This document shows, in pieces, positions 27,041-35,645 of a stretch of DNA of 64,000 bases (positions within the stretch are counted from its first letter, which is position 1; the number at the start of each line of letters is the position of its first letter). The notes beneath the pieces are model-generated. The model saw only the letters and a list, made by a program, of their open reading frames with translations, had not been told where the DNA came from and ran no database searches. Source of the DNA: Variovorax sp. J22G73 (GTDB taxonomy: Bacteria > Pseudomonadota > Gammaproteobacteria > Burkholderiales > Burkholderiaceae_C); contig NZ_JASZYK010000002.1 in assembly GCF_030317035.1 (NCBI RefSeq), forward strand, positions 620,001 through 684,000, written 5' to 3'. Position numbers and translations under genes: made by a program.

Positions 27041-27271
27041 ATGCGCCCCCTGCTTGCCTTCGCTCCCCTCACCCTGGCCGCCATGGCCCTGCTTTCCGGC
27101 TGCGCCGCCCCCGTGACGGGCGTGGTCCGCCTGTACGACGGCATTCTTCGCGCGGCGAGCGCACCGGAGGCCGAGGCCTATTGCCGCAAGGATGGCAACC
27201 CGATCCGCTTTCTTGAGGCGGCGGACGCACCCAACACGCCGGGCAGCGGCGTGCTGTTCAGGTGCGATTGA
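27041..27271 (+). CDS. small lipoprotein, 76 aa
   Basis: The ATG at 27041 starts a lipoprotein signal (MRPLLAFAPLTLAAMALLSGC, lipobox LLSGC, acylated Cys at 21). The mature part has two further cysteines (AYCRK, LFRCD) and no known domain. There is no Shine-Dalgarno: the 20 bases before the ATG are almost pure C/T. It stands alone downstream of the flavoprotein gene. Earlier in-frame starts give Cys-rich nonsense. Confidence 0.65.
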   Translation: MRPLLAFAPLTLAAMALLSGCAAPVTGVVRLYDGILRAASAPEAEAYCRKDGNPIRFLEAADAPNTPGSGVLFRCD

Positions 27272-27328
27272 GCGGGTGCACGCGACAAAGCGTGAACGTG
27301 TTGGACGCGTGAAAACGTCCGCGCGCCT

Positions 27329-27643
27329 TCACACGCGCGGCAGCGCCGCGAGGAAGGTGGACACGACGATGGCAGCGGCGCGATCGAGCTGGAGGATGTC
27401 CGCCACGTCGAACGCGTGCGGCGCCGTGCGCCCGCTGGCGCCGAGCGGCTTGCGGATCTCTACAAGGACTTCGGCCGCGAGCTCGCGGTCGCTGCGCGGT
27501 GCGCCGTCGGTGTCCATCACCCACTCGTCGACCTGGTCGAACGGAATGCTGCGAAAGACCCCGACGATGGGGACGTACTTGTAGCGATCCTCTCCCACCA
27601 GAATGGGGACGCTGAGGTTACAGAAAAACGTAGTGGTCGACAT
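27329..27643 (-). CDS. hypothetical protein, 104 aa
   Basis: From the ATG at 27643 the product reads MSTTTFFCNLSVPILVGEDRYKYVPIVGVFRSIPFDQVDEW..., a mixed alpha/beta protein with a hydrophobic C terminus. No family is recognised. An ATG eleven codons upstream is also open. Its upstream region is the palindrome-rich, A+T-rich stretch at 27.7-27.9 kb, which may hold its promoter. Confidence 0.5.
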   Translation of the reverse strand: MSTTTFFCNLSVPILVGEDRYKYVPIVGVFRSIPFDQVDEWVMDTDGAPRSDRELAAEVLVEIRKPLGASGRTAPHAFDVADILQLDRAAAIVVSTFLAALPRV

Positions 27644-27742
27644 GCAGGATCGCCGTCGCGAAACGAAAGCATCCAATTGTTTATGAGTGCGGCCTCAGGG
27701 GCCACCCTCCCCGGGTGTTATCAGAGGGGAGACGTGACCTTC

Positions 27743-27761
27743 TGCACACTAACTGTGTGCA
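27743..27761. promoter_or_regulatory. candidate operator TGCACAC-N5-GTGTGCA
   Basis: A perfect 7-bp inverted repeat around TAACT, of size and form typical for a dimeric helix-turn-helix protein. It lies about 100 bp upstream of the 104-residue hypothetical gene. Confidence 0.5.
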
Positions 27762-27767
27762 AATTCA

Positions 27768-27777
27768 GGAATATTCC
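27768..27777. promoter_or_regulatory. 10-bp perfect palindrome GGAATATTCC
   Basis: This perfect palindrome lies six bases from the TGCACAC inverted repeat, on the same A+T-rich island. The two may be a composite operator. Confidence 0.4.
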
Positions 27778-28070
27778 CCGTAAAACAACTACTTTATTCT
27801 TACATAACGGCGCCAAAAAAGCACTTTTCGTTGCCCCGGGGTTAATAAATGTGAAAAGCGGCCGCGCACGGACAGCGCGGCGCAGCCCGGCGCCGATGAC
27901 AGAAATGAGACAAAGGGGTCGCGAGCGTGCGCGACAACCGGCCCTCGCGGACCGGTGGATTACCCGGGAACGTCGGGTCGCCGCCACACCCGGCGGTTGG
28001 GAAAAGGTTGGAGCCCCGTCGCGCTGACGAGGGCCCGCTCAATCCGCCAGGTTCGCTCAGTCTGGCTCGT

Positions 28071-28925
28071 TCAGCCTGGGTCCGAGAAGCGCGGCGCCCG
28101 GCGCTCCATGTTGGCCATCACGGCCTCGGCCTGGTTGGTGCTGCCGATCAGCGCCTTCTGCTCCACCGACTCCGCCAGCAGCAGCTCGGCGGCGCTCATC
28201 GACGCTGAGCCGTTGAGCAGCCGCTTGCCCGCGCGAATGGCGTCGGGGCTTTTCTGCGCGATGTCGTGCGCCATCTGCAGCGCCTCGGCCAGCGGGTCGG
28301 CCGACACGCGCGTGGCGAAGCCGATGCGCAGGGCTTCCTCGCCCGAGAAGATGCGCCCGGTGTAGGTCAGCTCGCGCACCACGTCGTCGCGGGCCAGCGC
28401 ACGCATGAGCACCATGCCGGCCATGTCGGGCACCAGGCCCCACTTGATCTCCATGACCGACAGCTTTGTGTCGGGCGCCACGATGCGAACGTCCGCGCCC
28501 AGCGCCACCTGCAGGCCGCCGCCGAAGGCCACGCCGTGCACCGCGGCAATCACCGGCACGGGCACGTCGCGCCAGACCATGGCGACCTGCTGCGCGGCGT
28601 TGGCGATGCCGTGCGTGCGCACCACGAGGTCGGCGCCCGCGGCGCCCTGGCCCAGCACGCCGGCGCCCAGGTCTTCAGCGCCCTGCCCTTGCCCCTGTTC
28701 CTTCATGCGCTGGAACGAAGCCATGTCCAGCCCCGCGCAAAAAGCCTTGCCGCGGCCCGAGATCACCACCGCACGCACCGTGCGGTCGTGGCGCAGCGCT
28801 TCGCCGGCCTCGATGAGCGCGTCGAACATCGCGGGGTCGAGCGCGTTCATCTTGTCGACGCGGGTGAGCTGGAGTTCCACCACGCCGTCGGCGTGGCGGG
28901 TCGATGCGATGCGGTCGGCGTTCAT
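28071..28925 (-). CDS. crotonase / enoyl-CoA hydratase family protein
   Basis: A 284-residue crotonase-fold protein. The oxyanion-hole segments are GKAFCAGLDMASF (residues about 60-72) and VHGVAFGGGLQVALGADVRI. The Glu pair of classical hydratases is not obvious, so an isomerase or thioesterase role is possible. The Gln/Gly-rich loop (KEQGQGQGAEDLGAG) after the first segment is an insert of about 20 residues. The start has AAGGAG. It stands alone, divergent from the phosphatase gene. Confidence 0.83.
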   Translation of the reverse strand: MNADRIASTRHADGVVELQLTRVDKMNALDPAMFDALIEAGEALRHDRTVRAVVISGRGKAFCAGLDMASFQRMKEQGQGQGAEDLGAGVLGQGAAGADLVVRTHGIANAAQQVAMVWRDVPVPVIAAVHGVAFGGGLQVALGADVRIVAPDTKLSVMEIKWGLVPDMAGMVLMRALARDDVVRELTYTGRIFSGEEALRIGFATRVSADPLAEALQMAHDIAQKSPDAIRAGKRLLNGSASMSAAELLLAESVEQKALIGSTNQAEAVMANMERRAPRFSDPG

Positions 28926-29030
28926 TTCGGTGTCTCCTTGGGGGCGGTGGTCGCGCGCAGTATCGCGCCGGCAGGCGCTGGGCGATGATCGCGGCTGTCG
29001 CCTACACAACACGTCCCGAGCACCTTCGCC

Positions 29031-30935
29031 ATGCCATTGGATCGCCGCCAGTTTCTTCTTCAATCGGGTTCGGCCGCGGCCGTGGTCGCGCTGTTCGGCC
29101 AGGGGTGCGCCGCCACCGTTGCGCCGGCCGGCCCCGCCACCCGCGGCGGCGTGCTCGGCTTCACCGGCGTGCCCGCGTCGCTGCGCGACGGCGTCGTGAT
29201 CCCGCCCGAATACGAATGGCAGCTGCTCTACCCCTGGGGCACGCCCACCGGCGTGGCGGGCCGCATGCCGGCCTTTGCGCCCGACGCCGCCAACAGCGCC
29301 GAAGACCAGGCCGTGCAGGCCGGCATGCACCACGACGGCATGCACTTCTTTGCGCTCGACGCCACCGGCGAGCGCGGCCTGCTCGTGATGAACCACGAGT
29401 ACACCGACGAGCAGCTCCTGCACACCGACGGCGTGAAAGGTGCAGCGGGTGGAACGAGCGCAACGGGCTGGACTGCCGACAAGGTCCGCAAGTCGCTGCA
29501 CGCGATGGGCGTCTCGGTCATCGAAATCCGGCGCACCGCGCAGGGCTGGCAGCAGGTGAGCCCGTCGCCCTTCGCGCGGCGCGTGCACGGCAACACGCCG
29601 ATGCGCATCGCCGGCCCGGCCGCGGGCACGCCGCTGCTGCGCACCGCCGCCAACCCCGCCGGCGACGCGGTGCTGGGCACCTTCGCCAACTGCGCGATGG
29701 GCGTCACGCCCTGGGGCACCTACCTGACCTGCGAGGAGAACTTTCACGGCTACTTCGGCGGCCCGAAGGAAGCCGCGCAGGGCCTCACGCCCGCGCAGCG
29801 CCGCTACGGCACGGTGCCCGGCACGCAGTGGGTGGAGTACTGGCGCTTCGACGAGCGCTTCGACCTGAGCCGCCACCCGAACGAGCCGCATCGCTTCGGC
29901 TGGGTGGTGGAAATCGACCCCTTCGACCCCACCGCCACGCCCGTCAAGCGCACCGCGCTGGGCCGCAAGCGGCAGGAAAGCGCCACCTGCACCGTGGCCC
30001 GAGACGGTCGCCTGGTGGTCTACATGGGCGACGACTCGCGCTTCGAATACATCTACAAGTTCGTGAGCCGCGACAAGGTGCGCCCCGGCACCGACGCCGC
30101 CGCGCGCGTGGCCAACCGCCACCTGCTCGACGAGGGCACGCTGCACGTGGCGCGCTACGACGCCGACGGGCGCGGCCGGTGGCTGCCGCTGGTCCACGGC
30201 CGCGACGGGCTCGACGCGGCACGCGGCTTCGCCGACCAGGCCGAGGTGCTGGTGCACGCGCGGCTGGCCGGCGACGTGGTCGGCGGCACGAAGATGGACC
30301 GGCCCGAATGGATCGCCGTGCATCCGCAGTCGGGCGAGGTGTCCGTCACCCTCACCAACAACACCCAGCGCGGCGACGCCGGCAAGCCCGGCCCCGACGC
30401 CGCCAACCCGCGCGCGGACAACTTCTTCGGCGGCATCCTGCGCTGGCGCGAGGACGGCGGCGACGCCGCGGCCAACGGCTTCGCCTGGGACCACTTCGCG
30501 CTGGCCGGCGACCCCGCGCAGCCAGGCAGCGGCGCGCGCTACCCCAGCGCCGAGGCCGACATGTTCGGCGCGCCCGACGGCCTGCACTTCGACCAGGGCG
30601 GGCTGCTGTGGATCCAGACCGACATGAGCGGCCAGGCCATCGGCAAGCCGCCCTACACCTCGCTGGGCAACAACCAGATGCTGTGCGCCGACCCGGCCTC
30701 GGGTCGCATCAAGCGCTTCCTGACGGGGCCGAACGGCTGCGAGATCACGGGCTGCGTGGTCACGCCCGACCGGCGCACGCTGTTCGTGAACATCCAGCAT
30801 CCGGGCGAGGCGCGCGACGACGGCGACGGCGGGCACAACAGCGCCTGGCCCGACGGCACCGCGCCGGGCAGCAAGCGGCCGCGCTCGGCCACGCTGGCGA
30901 TCCGCCGGCGCGACGGCGGCATCGTCGGCACCTGA
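29031..30935 (+). CDS. PhoX-family phosphatase (DUF839), Tat-exported
   Basis: A 634-residue protein. MPLDRRQFLLQSGSAAAVVALFG is a Tat signal with the RRQFL motif. The body fits PhoX/DUF839: NHEYTDEQLL, FANCAMGVTPWGTYLTCEENFHGYF, RPEWIAVHPQSGEVSVTLTNN and GPNGCEITGCVVTPDRRTLFVNIQHPGE, which carry the Ca/Fe-binding acids and the conserved Cys. PhoX enzymes are periplasmic Ca-dependent alkaline phosphatases. No Pho box is evident in the short upstream region. DUF488 follows by 32 bp. Confidence 0.88.
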   Translation: MPLDRRQFLLQSGSAAAVVALFGQGCAATVAPAGPATRGGVLGFTGVPASLRDGVVIPPEYEWQLLYPWGTPTGVAGRMPAFAPDAANSAEDQAVQAGMHHDGMHFFALDATGERGLLVMNHEYTDEQLLHTDGVKGAAGGTSATGWTADKVRKSLHAMGVSVIEIRRTAQGWQQVSPSPFARRVHGNTPMRIAGPAAGTPLLRTAANPAGDAVLGTFANCAMGVTPWGTYLTCEENFHGYFGGPKEAAQGLTPAQRRYGTVPGTQWVEYWRFDERFDLSRHPNEPHRFGWVVEIDPFDPTATPVKRTALGRKRQESATCTVARDGRLVVYMGDDSRFEYIYKFVSRDKVRPGTDAAARVANRHLLDEGTLHVARYDADGRGRWLPLVHGRDGLDAARGFADQAEVLVHARLAGDVVGGTKMDRPEWIAVHPQSGEVSVTLTNNTQRGDAGKPGPDAANPRADNFFGGILRWREDGGDAAANGFAWDHFALAGDPAQPGSGARYPSAEADMFGAPDGLHFDQGGLLWIQTDMSGQAIGKPPYTSLGNNQMLCADPASGRIKRFLTGPNGCEITGCVVTPDRRTLFVNIQHPGEARDDGDGGHNSAWPDGTAPGSKRPRSATLAIRRRDGGIVGT

Positions 30936-30967
30936 AGCCACGAACCGGAACAAGAAGGAGCAGCGCC

Positions 30968-31366
30968 ATGAGCATCCGCATCGTTCGCCTCGGCACGCCG
31001 CGCGCACCCGGCGAAGGCCTTCGCGTGGGCACCGTGCGCCGCCCGCCGCGCGGCGTGCCCAAGACCGAGTTCGCCTCGCACGACTGGTACGACGTGTGGT
31101 ACCCGAACCTGTCGCCGTCGGTCGAAACGATGAAGCAGGCGCAAGAGGCGCAGGCCAGCGGATCGACCGCGCAATGGAACGCCTTCGTGCGCAAGTTCAA
31201 GGCCGAGATGGCGGCGCCGGACGCGAGCCGCAGCCTCGACCTGCTGGCGGCGCTGTCGCACGGCACCGCGCTGTCCGTGGGCTGCTACTGCGAGCACGAG
31301 TCGCGCTGCCACCGCGGCGTGCTGCGCGGCCTGCTGGCCGAGCGCGGGGCAGACATCGTCGATTGA
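30968..31366 (+). CDS. DUF488 family protein
   Basis: A 132-residue DUF488 protein. VGTVRRPPRGVPKTEFASHDWYDVWYPNLSPS and the C-terminal CYCEHESRCHRGVLRGLLAERG are its marks. The latter has the conserved Cys-x-Cys...Cys-His pattern. The function is unknown. The ATG follows AGAAGGAG. It is probably co-transcribed with the PhoX-type gene. Confidence 0.85.
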   Translation: MSIRIVRLGTPRAPGEGLRVGTVRRPPRGVPKTEFASHDWYDVWYPNLSPSVETMKQAQEAQASGSTAQWNAFVRKFKAEMAAPDASRSLDLLAALSHGTALSVGCYCEHESRCHRGVLRGLLAERGADIVD

Positions 31367-31389
31367 GCGCCTGCCGAGGCTGCGTTGCA

Positions 31390-31998
31390 TCAGACCTGCG
31401 GTGCGTCGAGGAACACAGGCAGGCGCTCCGCCTGCGCGGCGTACGCGGCCAGCACCGGAAAGTCTTGCGCCGAAACCAGTTCGGGCAGCATCAGCTGCGT
31501 GAACGACCACGCCACCGCGCTCGACACGCCGGCCTGCGTCATCGTTTCTTGCTGCGCTGAAAGCGGCTGCGCCGCCAGCTCGGCTTCGAGCCCTGCGTAG
31601 GCGGCCACCAGCTGGCTGCGCACCCGGTCGACCCACGGCTGGTGCAGCTTCTCGGCCGGCCGCAGGTTGTGCTCGTAGACGATCTGCACCGTCTTCTCGC
31701 AGGCCGCGAGCGCGAGCCCGGTCAGGCGCAGGTCGCGCAGCCGCTGCGCCGGGTCGGCAGGCACCAGGCTGCGGCCGCTCAGCGCCTGCGCGTGGTCGAT
31801 GATGAGCGTCGAGTCCATCAGCACCGTGGCGTCGTCGCACACCAGCGTGGGCGCCTTCACCACCGGGTTGATGTCGCGAAACTGCGCGAAGGTGCTGAAC
31901 ACCGAGAGCGACCGGTGCGCGAAGGGCACGCCGAGCAGGCGCAGCGAAATGGCGGCGCGCCGCACGTAGGGGGAGTCGAGCATGCCGACGAGTTGCAT
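31390..31998 (-). CDS. glutathione S-transferase family protein
   Basis: A 202-residue GST. The thioredoxin-like N-terminal domain (MQLVGMLDSPYVRRAAISLRLLG; SVFSTFAQFRDINPVVKAPTLVCDDATVLMDSTLIIDH) includes the cis-Pro and the DS glutathione-binding pair. An all-helical domain follows. The N-terminal DSPYVRR gives a Ser/Tyr catalytic option. It is divergent from an AsnC/Lrp regulator. The start at 31998 gives the canonical N terminus. Confidence 0.85.
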   Translation of the reverse strand: MQLVGMLDSPYVRRAAISLRLLGVPFAHRSLSVFSTFAQFRDINPVVKAPTLVCDDATVLMDSTLIIDHAQALSGRSLVPADPAQRLRDLRLTGLALAACEKTVQIVYEHNLRPAEKLHQPWVDRVRSQLVAAYAGLEAELAAQPLSAQQETMTQAGVSSAVAWSFTQLMLPELVSAQDFPVLAAYAAQAERLPVFLDAPQV

Positions 31999-32123
31999 GG
32001 GGTGTCCAGGAAGAAAGGTCGGCACCACGATAGCGGTCACGCCGCGGGCGAAGAAGCGCAATCCATCGAAAATCGCGGCCCCGAACCGATCAACCATCGG
32101 CAAGTGAATTTGCCCGCCTCCGC

Positions 32124-32582
32124 ATGAACATCGACAAGAAAGACCGGCTCATCCTCGAAGCGCTGCAGGCCGACGCGCGCCAGAGCCTGGCGGCCATCGG
32201 CAAGCGCATCGGCCTCTCGCAGCCGGCCATGAGCGAGCGCGTGCGCAAGCTGGAAGCGGCGGGCGTGATCCAGGGCTACGGCGCGCGCGTGAACCTGCGC
32301 GCGCTGGGCGTGGGGTTGCAGGCCATCATCCGCATCGAGACCACGCACGCGGGCATCGCCAAGTACCTGAAGCTGTTCGAGGCCATGCCCGAGGTGCTGT
32401 CGGCCGACCGCGTGACGGGCGAAGACTGCTTCATCGTGCGTTGCGCCATCGCCGAGCCGGCCGACCTGGAGCGCGTGGTGGACGCGCTGGCGGTCGACGG
32501 CGCGGTGACCACGTCGCTGGTGCTGTCGAGCCCGGTGAACAAGCACGTGACGGTGCACGCGGTGAAGCCGCCGAAGAAATAA
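32124..32582 (+). CDS. Lrp/AsnC family regulator
   Basis: A 152-residue regulator. The N-terminal HTH (residues about 4-60, DRLILEALQADARQSLAAIGKRIGLSQPAMSERV) is followed by the RAM domain with GVGLQAIIRIE and VTGEDCFIVRCAI. The start codon lies about 125 bp from the divergent GST gene, which is the obvious candidate target besides itself. Confidence 0.9.
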   Translation: MNIDKKDRLILEALQADARQSLAAIGKRIGLSQPAMSERVRKLEAAGVIQGYGARVNLRALGVGLQAIIRIETTHAGIAKYLKLFEAMPEVLSADRVTGEDCFIVRCAIAEPADLERVVDALAVDGAVTTSLVLSSPVNKHVTVHAVKPPKK

Positions 32583-32609
32583 CCGCTCCGCCCCGCCCCG
32601 CCCTGCAGT

Positions 32610-33512
32610 TCAGCGCTGCGCCTTGTCCTTCTGGTTCTGCGCCTCGATGCGTTCGCGCGCGGCCAGCCAGTCGGCGTCGCTCCACTGGCGCAGCTCGTAG
32701 AAGTTGCCGCCCGTGGCCAGCGCGTTGCCGCCGTCCATCATGATGCTCTGGCCCGTGAGCCAGTCGCACTGGCCCGGCGCCATCAGGAAGGCGGCGAGGT
32801 TCTGCAGCTCGCTCATGCGGCCGGTGCGCGCCATCGGGTTGTGCAGCTTGCTGCGCGCGCCCGGCTCCTCGCCGGGGTTCAGGCGCTTGCTCATGCCTTC
32901 GGTGGGAATCTCGCCGGGGCCCACGGCGTTCAGGCGGATGCCGTGGCGCGCCCATTCGACCGCCAGCGACTTGGTCATCACGTCGATGCCGGCCTTGCTC
33001 ATGGCCGAGGGCACGACGTAGGGGCTGCCGTTGTCGACCCAGGTGGTGATGATGCTCATGACGCTGCGGTAGGCGTCGCCCGCCTTCCACTCGCCCGCCT
33101 TGGCCTGCGCCACCCAGCGCTTGCCCACGGCCTGCGTCACGTAGAAGCTGCCGTGGAACACGATGTTGGCGACCGCGTCGAAGGCGCGCGGCGAGAGGTT
33201 CTCGGTGGGCGAGACGAAGTTGCCCGCCGCGTTGTTGACAAGGCCGGTGAGGCCGCCGCTGTCGAACAGGCTCTGCACCATGTCGTCGACCTGCTGCGCG
33301 ATGCGGATGTCCACGCCGAAGGTGTCGACGCGCCGGCCCGGAAACTGCTGGCGCCATTCGGCCGCGGTTTCCTCGCAGACCGCCTGGCGGCGCCCGCAGA
33401 TGGCCACGTCGGCACCCAGGGCCAGGAAGCGCTCGGCCATCGCGCGGCCGAGGCCGGTGCCCCCGCCGGTCACGAGGATGCGCTGGCCGCTCATGAGGGA
33501 AGTTTCAAACAT
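32610..33512 (-). CDS. SDR, 2,4-dienoyl-CoA reductase (DECR)-like
   Basis: A 300-residue SDR. It has the NADPH loop TGGGTGLG (residues 15-22) and NNAAGNF (93-99). The catalytic pair is Ser169 and Lys173 (VVPSAMSKAG). DECR enzymes use Tyr eleven residues before that Ser; this one has Trp158. The start at 33512 follows AGGAG. It faces a CoA-transferase gene across a 150-bp spacer, so both may act on acyl-CoA breakdown. Confidence 0.8.
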   Translation of the reverse strand: MFETSLMSGQRILVTGGGTGLGRAMAERFLALGADVAICGRRQAVCEETAAEWRQQFPGRRVDTFGVDIRIAQQVDDMVQSLFDSGGLTGLVNNAAGNFVSPTENLSPRAFDAVANIVFHGSFYVTQAVGKRWVAQAKAGEWKAGDAYRSVMSIITTWVDNGSPYVVPSAMSKAGIDVMTKSLAVEWARHGIRLNAVGPGEIPTEGMSKRLNPGEEPGARSKLHNPMARTGRMSELQNLAAFLMAPGQCDWLTGQSIMMDGGNALATGGNFYELRQWSDADWLAARERIEAQNQKDKAQR

Positions 33513-33553
33513 GCGTTGTCTCCTGTTCGTTCGGGCAGCGGCAAGGGGTGGCT

Positions 33554-33590
33554 GCCACGGCGCGCATGCTACGCGCGCCGCGGCCGTGGC
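33554..33590. promoter_or_regulatory. nested GC-rich inverted repeats between divergent genes
   Basis: GGCGCGC/GCGCGCC (33559-33579, 7-bp spacer) sits inside GCCACGG (33554) and CCGTGGC (33584). It lies in the spacer between the DECR-like gene and the CoA-transferase gene and could be a cruciform-type operator or a leader stem. Confidence 0.35.
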
Positions 33591-33662
33591 GCTTGCGGGA
33601 AGTGGCTCTGGCAGGGGCTCGGGTGAGAATGGGCGAAACGATTTTTTCTGGAGACGACACCA

Positions 33663-34571
33663 ATGCCGCATTCCGCGAGCTCCGCCGGTTCAGCCAATTC
33701 CCCCCGTGACCATGCAGACCCGCTGTCGGGCGTTCGCGTCCTCAGCCTTGCACTCAATCTGCCCGGCCCCGCCGCATTGCTGCGCTGCCGCCAGATGGGC
33801 GCCACCTGCCTCAAGCTGGAGCCGCCGGGCGGCGACCCGATGCGGCTGTACAACCCGCCGGCCTATGCCGCGCTGCACGAGAGCGTCGAGGTGCGCACCG
33901 TCGATCTGAAGAGCGAAACCGGCCAGCAGCAGCTGCACGCCGAACTCGCGACCACCGACGTGCTGCTCACCTCCTTCCGCCCGTCGGCACTCGACAAGCT
34001 CAGGCTCGACTGGGCCACCTTGCACGCGCGGCACCCGTCGCTGTCGCAGGTGGCCATCGTCGGCGCGCCGGGCGAGCGGGCCGAGGAGCCGGGGCACGAC
34101 CTCACCTACCTCGCGGAAAGCGGCCTGGTCACCGGCACCGAGTTGCCGCCCACGCTCTACGCCGACATGGGCGGCGCGCTGCTCGCGAGCGAGGCGGTGC
34201 TGAAGGCCATGTTGCTGCGTGCGCGCAAGGCTGGCGGCGCCGATGGTGTGTACCTGGAGGTGGCGCTGAACGCCTCGGCCGACTGGCTCGCCCTGCCCCG
34301 CACCTGGGGCCTGACGCAGCCCTCGGGCGCGGTCGGCGGCGCGCATGCGGGCTACCGCGTGTACCCCTGCGCCGATGGCCGCGTCGCGGTGGCGGCGCTG
34401 GAGCCGCACTTCGCGGCGCGGCTGTGCGAGGCGGCGCAGATCGCCTCGCGCGACATGATGGCGCCGGTCACGCACGAAGCACTGGCCGCCTGGCTGGCCG
34501 GCCGCACGCGGGCCGAACTAGAGACCATGGGCCGCGAGCGCGACGTGCCGCTGCTCACGCTGGCCGGCTGA
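33663..34571 (+). CDS. CoA-transferase family III (CaiB/BaiF, AMACR-like)
   Basis: A 302-residue protein of the family III CoA-transferase/racemase group. LSGVRVLSLALNLPGP, KLEPPGGDPMR and the active-site GHDLTYLAESG (Asp146) are visible. It is shorter than the usual 350-400 residues, mostly in the C-terminal part, as in alpha-methylacyl-CoA racemase-like members. It is divergent from the DECR-like reductase. Confidence 0.82.
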   Translation: MPHSASSAGSANSPRDHADPLSGVRVLSLALNLPGPAALLRCRQMGATCLKLEPPGGDPMRLYNPPAYAALHESVEVRTVDLKSETGQQQLHAELATTDVLLTSFRPSALDKLRLDWATLHARHPSLSQVAIVGAPGERAEEPGHDLTYLAESGLVTGTELPPTLYADMGGALLASEAVLKAMLLRARKAGGADGVYLEVALNASADWLALPRTWGLTQPSGAVGGAHAGYRVYPCADGRVAVAALEPHFAARLCEAAQIASRDMMAPVTHEALAAWLAGRTRAELETMGRERDVPLLTLAG

Positions 34572-34593
34572 TCGGCCTGGTTGTTTGTTTGGG

Positions 34594-35526
34594 CTATTTG
34601 CCCGCGCCGTCGCGCTGCCGGTCTTCGCGCTTGAGCGCCAGGTAGGTGTCGAGGTCGACCTCGTGCAACTGCCGCGGGTACTGCTCGGCCCCGGCATACC
34701 ACCGACGCTGCCGGCGTTCGGCCTGGTCCGCGCCCGGCGCCGCGAGGTAGGCGTCCAGCGTCAGGAAGTAGCGCATGGCATTGCGCTCCACCAGCCCGCG
34801 CAGGCCGCGGATGTAGTCGGGCTGGCCCTCGGGCGTCTTGCCCACCACGGTGAAGCCGACCTTGTCGCTGCCGAAGGTCGCCAGGTAGGCCATGGTGCCC
34901 AGCCGCACCATGGCGTTGTGGTCGTAGCTGTAGCTGAAGTGCAGGAAGCTCTTTCGCTCGTCGAGCGCGATGGCTTCCAGCGTGACGTTGTAGTTGCTGG
35001 TGCCCAGCGGCCCGCTCTCGGCCTTCAGCTCGACCGACAGGTGCTCGGGCGTGGCGCTGGCCACCCGGTAGGCGAAGGGCAGTTCGAAGGCGTCGTCCAG
35101 CGGCTTGTCGTAGCGCCGCACCACGTACAGCGTGAGCGTCTCGCGCCCCGGGGCGCCGGCCACCAGGCAGCGGCGGTTGTTGATGTGCAGGGTGAGCACG
35201 TCGCACCAATGGGCCGAGCCCTTGAGCGCGGCGCTGATCTCGGCCAGCGGATGCTCCACCACCGCGTAGACGTCGCCCTGCAGGCCGTCGGCCGTCTCCA
35301 CCGAGTCGAGCTGCACGGGACGGCCGAAGCTGCTGTGGTCGAGCTTGTCGCTCAGCCGCTGGTGCGTGGCGCGCAGCGCCTGGGCGTTCGAGGGCTCGGG
35401 AGCGGCGGCCGCCTGCAGCGAGGCCGAAACGAGCAGCGCCCCCGCGAGCGTGTTCACAAGCGCCTTTTCGAGCGCGCTAGCAAGAATGTGCGTCCATGAA
35501 GCCGGCGGGTGGGGCGAACTGCTCAT
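34594..35526 (-). CDS. exported protein of unknown function, 310 aa
   Basis: From the ATG at 35526 the N terminus contains a hydrophobic signal-like segment (residues about 20-40, ALVNTLAGALLVSASLQAAAA), with cleavage probable after AAAA. The mature part is a beta-rich domain (SAHWCDVLTLHINNRRCLV... two Cys; TLTLYVVRRYDKPL; FSYSYDHNAMVRLGTMAYL) and an acidic tail. No named family is recognised. It faces the convergent CoA-transferase gene at its 3' end. Confidence 0.7.
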   Translation of the reverse strand: MSSSPHPPASWTHILASALEKALVNTLAGALLVSASLQAAAAPEPSNAQALRATHQRLSDKLDHSSFGRPVQLDSVETADGLQGDVYAVVEHPLAEISAALKGSAHWCDVLTLHINNRRCLVAGAPGRETLTLYVVRRYDKPLDDAFELPFAYRVASATPEHLSVELKAESGPLGTSNYNVTLEAIALDERKSFLHFSYSYDHNAMVRLGTMAYLATFGSDKVGFTVVGKTPEGQPDYIRGLRGLVERNAMRYFLTLDAYLAAPGADQAERRQRRWYAGAEQYPRQLHEVDLDTYLALKREDRQRDGAGK

Positions 35527-35645
35527 GGGGCCACACCATACATCGGCGCGGCCCGCCGTGCCGCCGGTCGGACGATGCGGTCGTGGTGCGCCGCACCATG
35601 AGCCCGGCAGCAACCCGGCCCCAACCCGCGGTGACAATGCCGCCC

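Larger units (their letters stand above)
27644..28070. other. 427-bp gene-free, partly A+T-rich stretch with palindromes
   Basis: I find no convincing gene here. The part at about 27720-27870 is much richer in A+T than its surroundings and holds two palindromes (27743-27761 and 27768-27777). The remainder is GC-rich spacer after the crotonase stop. It may hold the promoter of the 104-residue gene, or be the scar of an old insertion. Confidence 0.6.

Noticed and set aside
27721..27987. Minus-strand 88-codon frame in the A+T-rich spacer
   Set aside because: It has no ribosome-binding site or family resemblance, and mixed composition across the island. I treat the region as non-coding.
28926..31007. 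In-frame N-terminal extension of the crotonase across the phosphatase gene
   Set aside because: The extension is antisense to the PhoX-type gene, and the ATG at 28925 has a proper ribosome-binding site and gives normal length.
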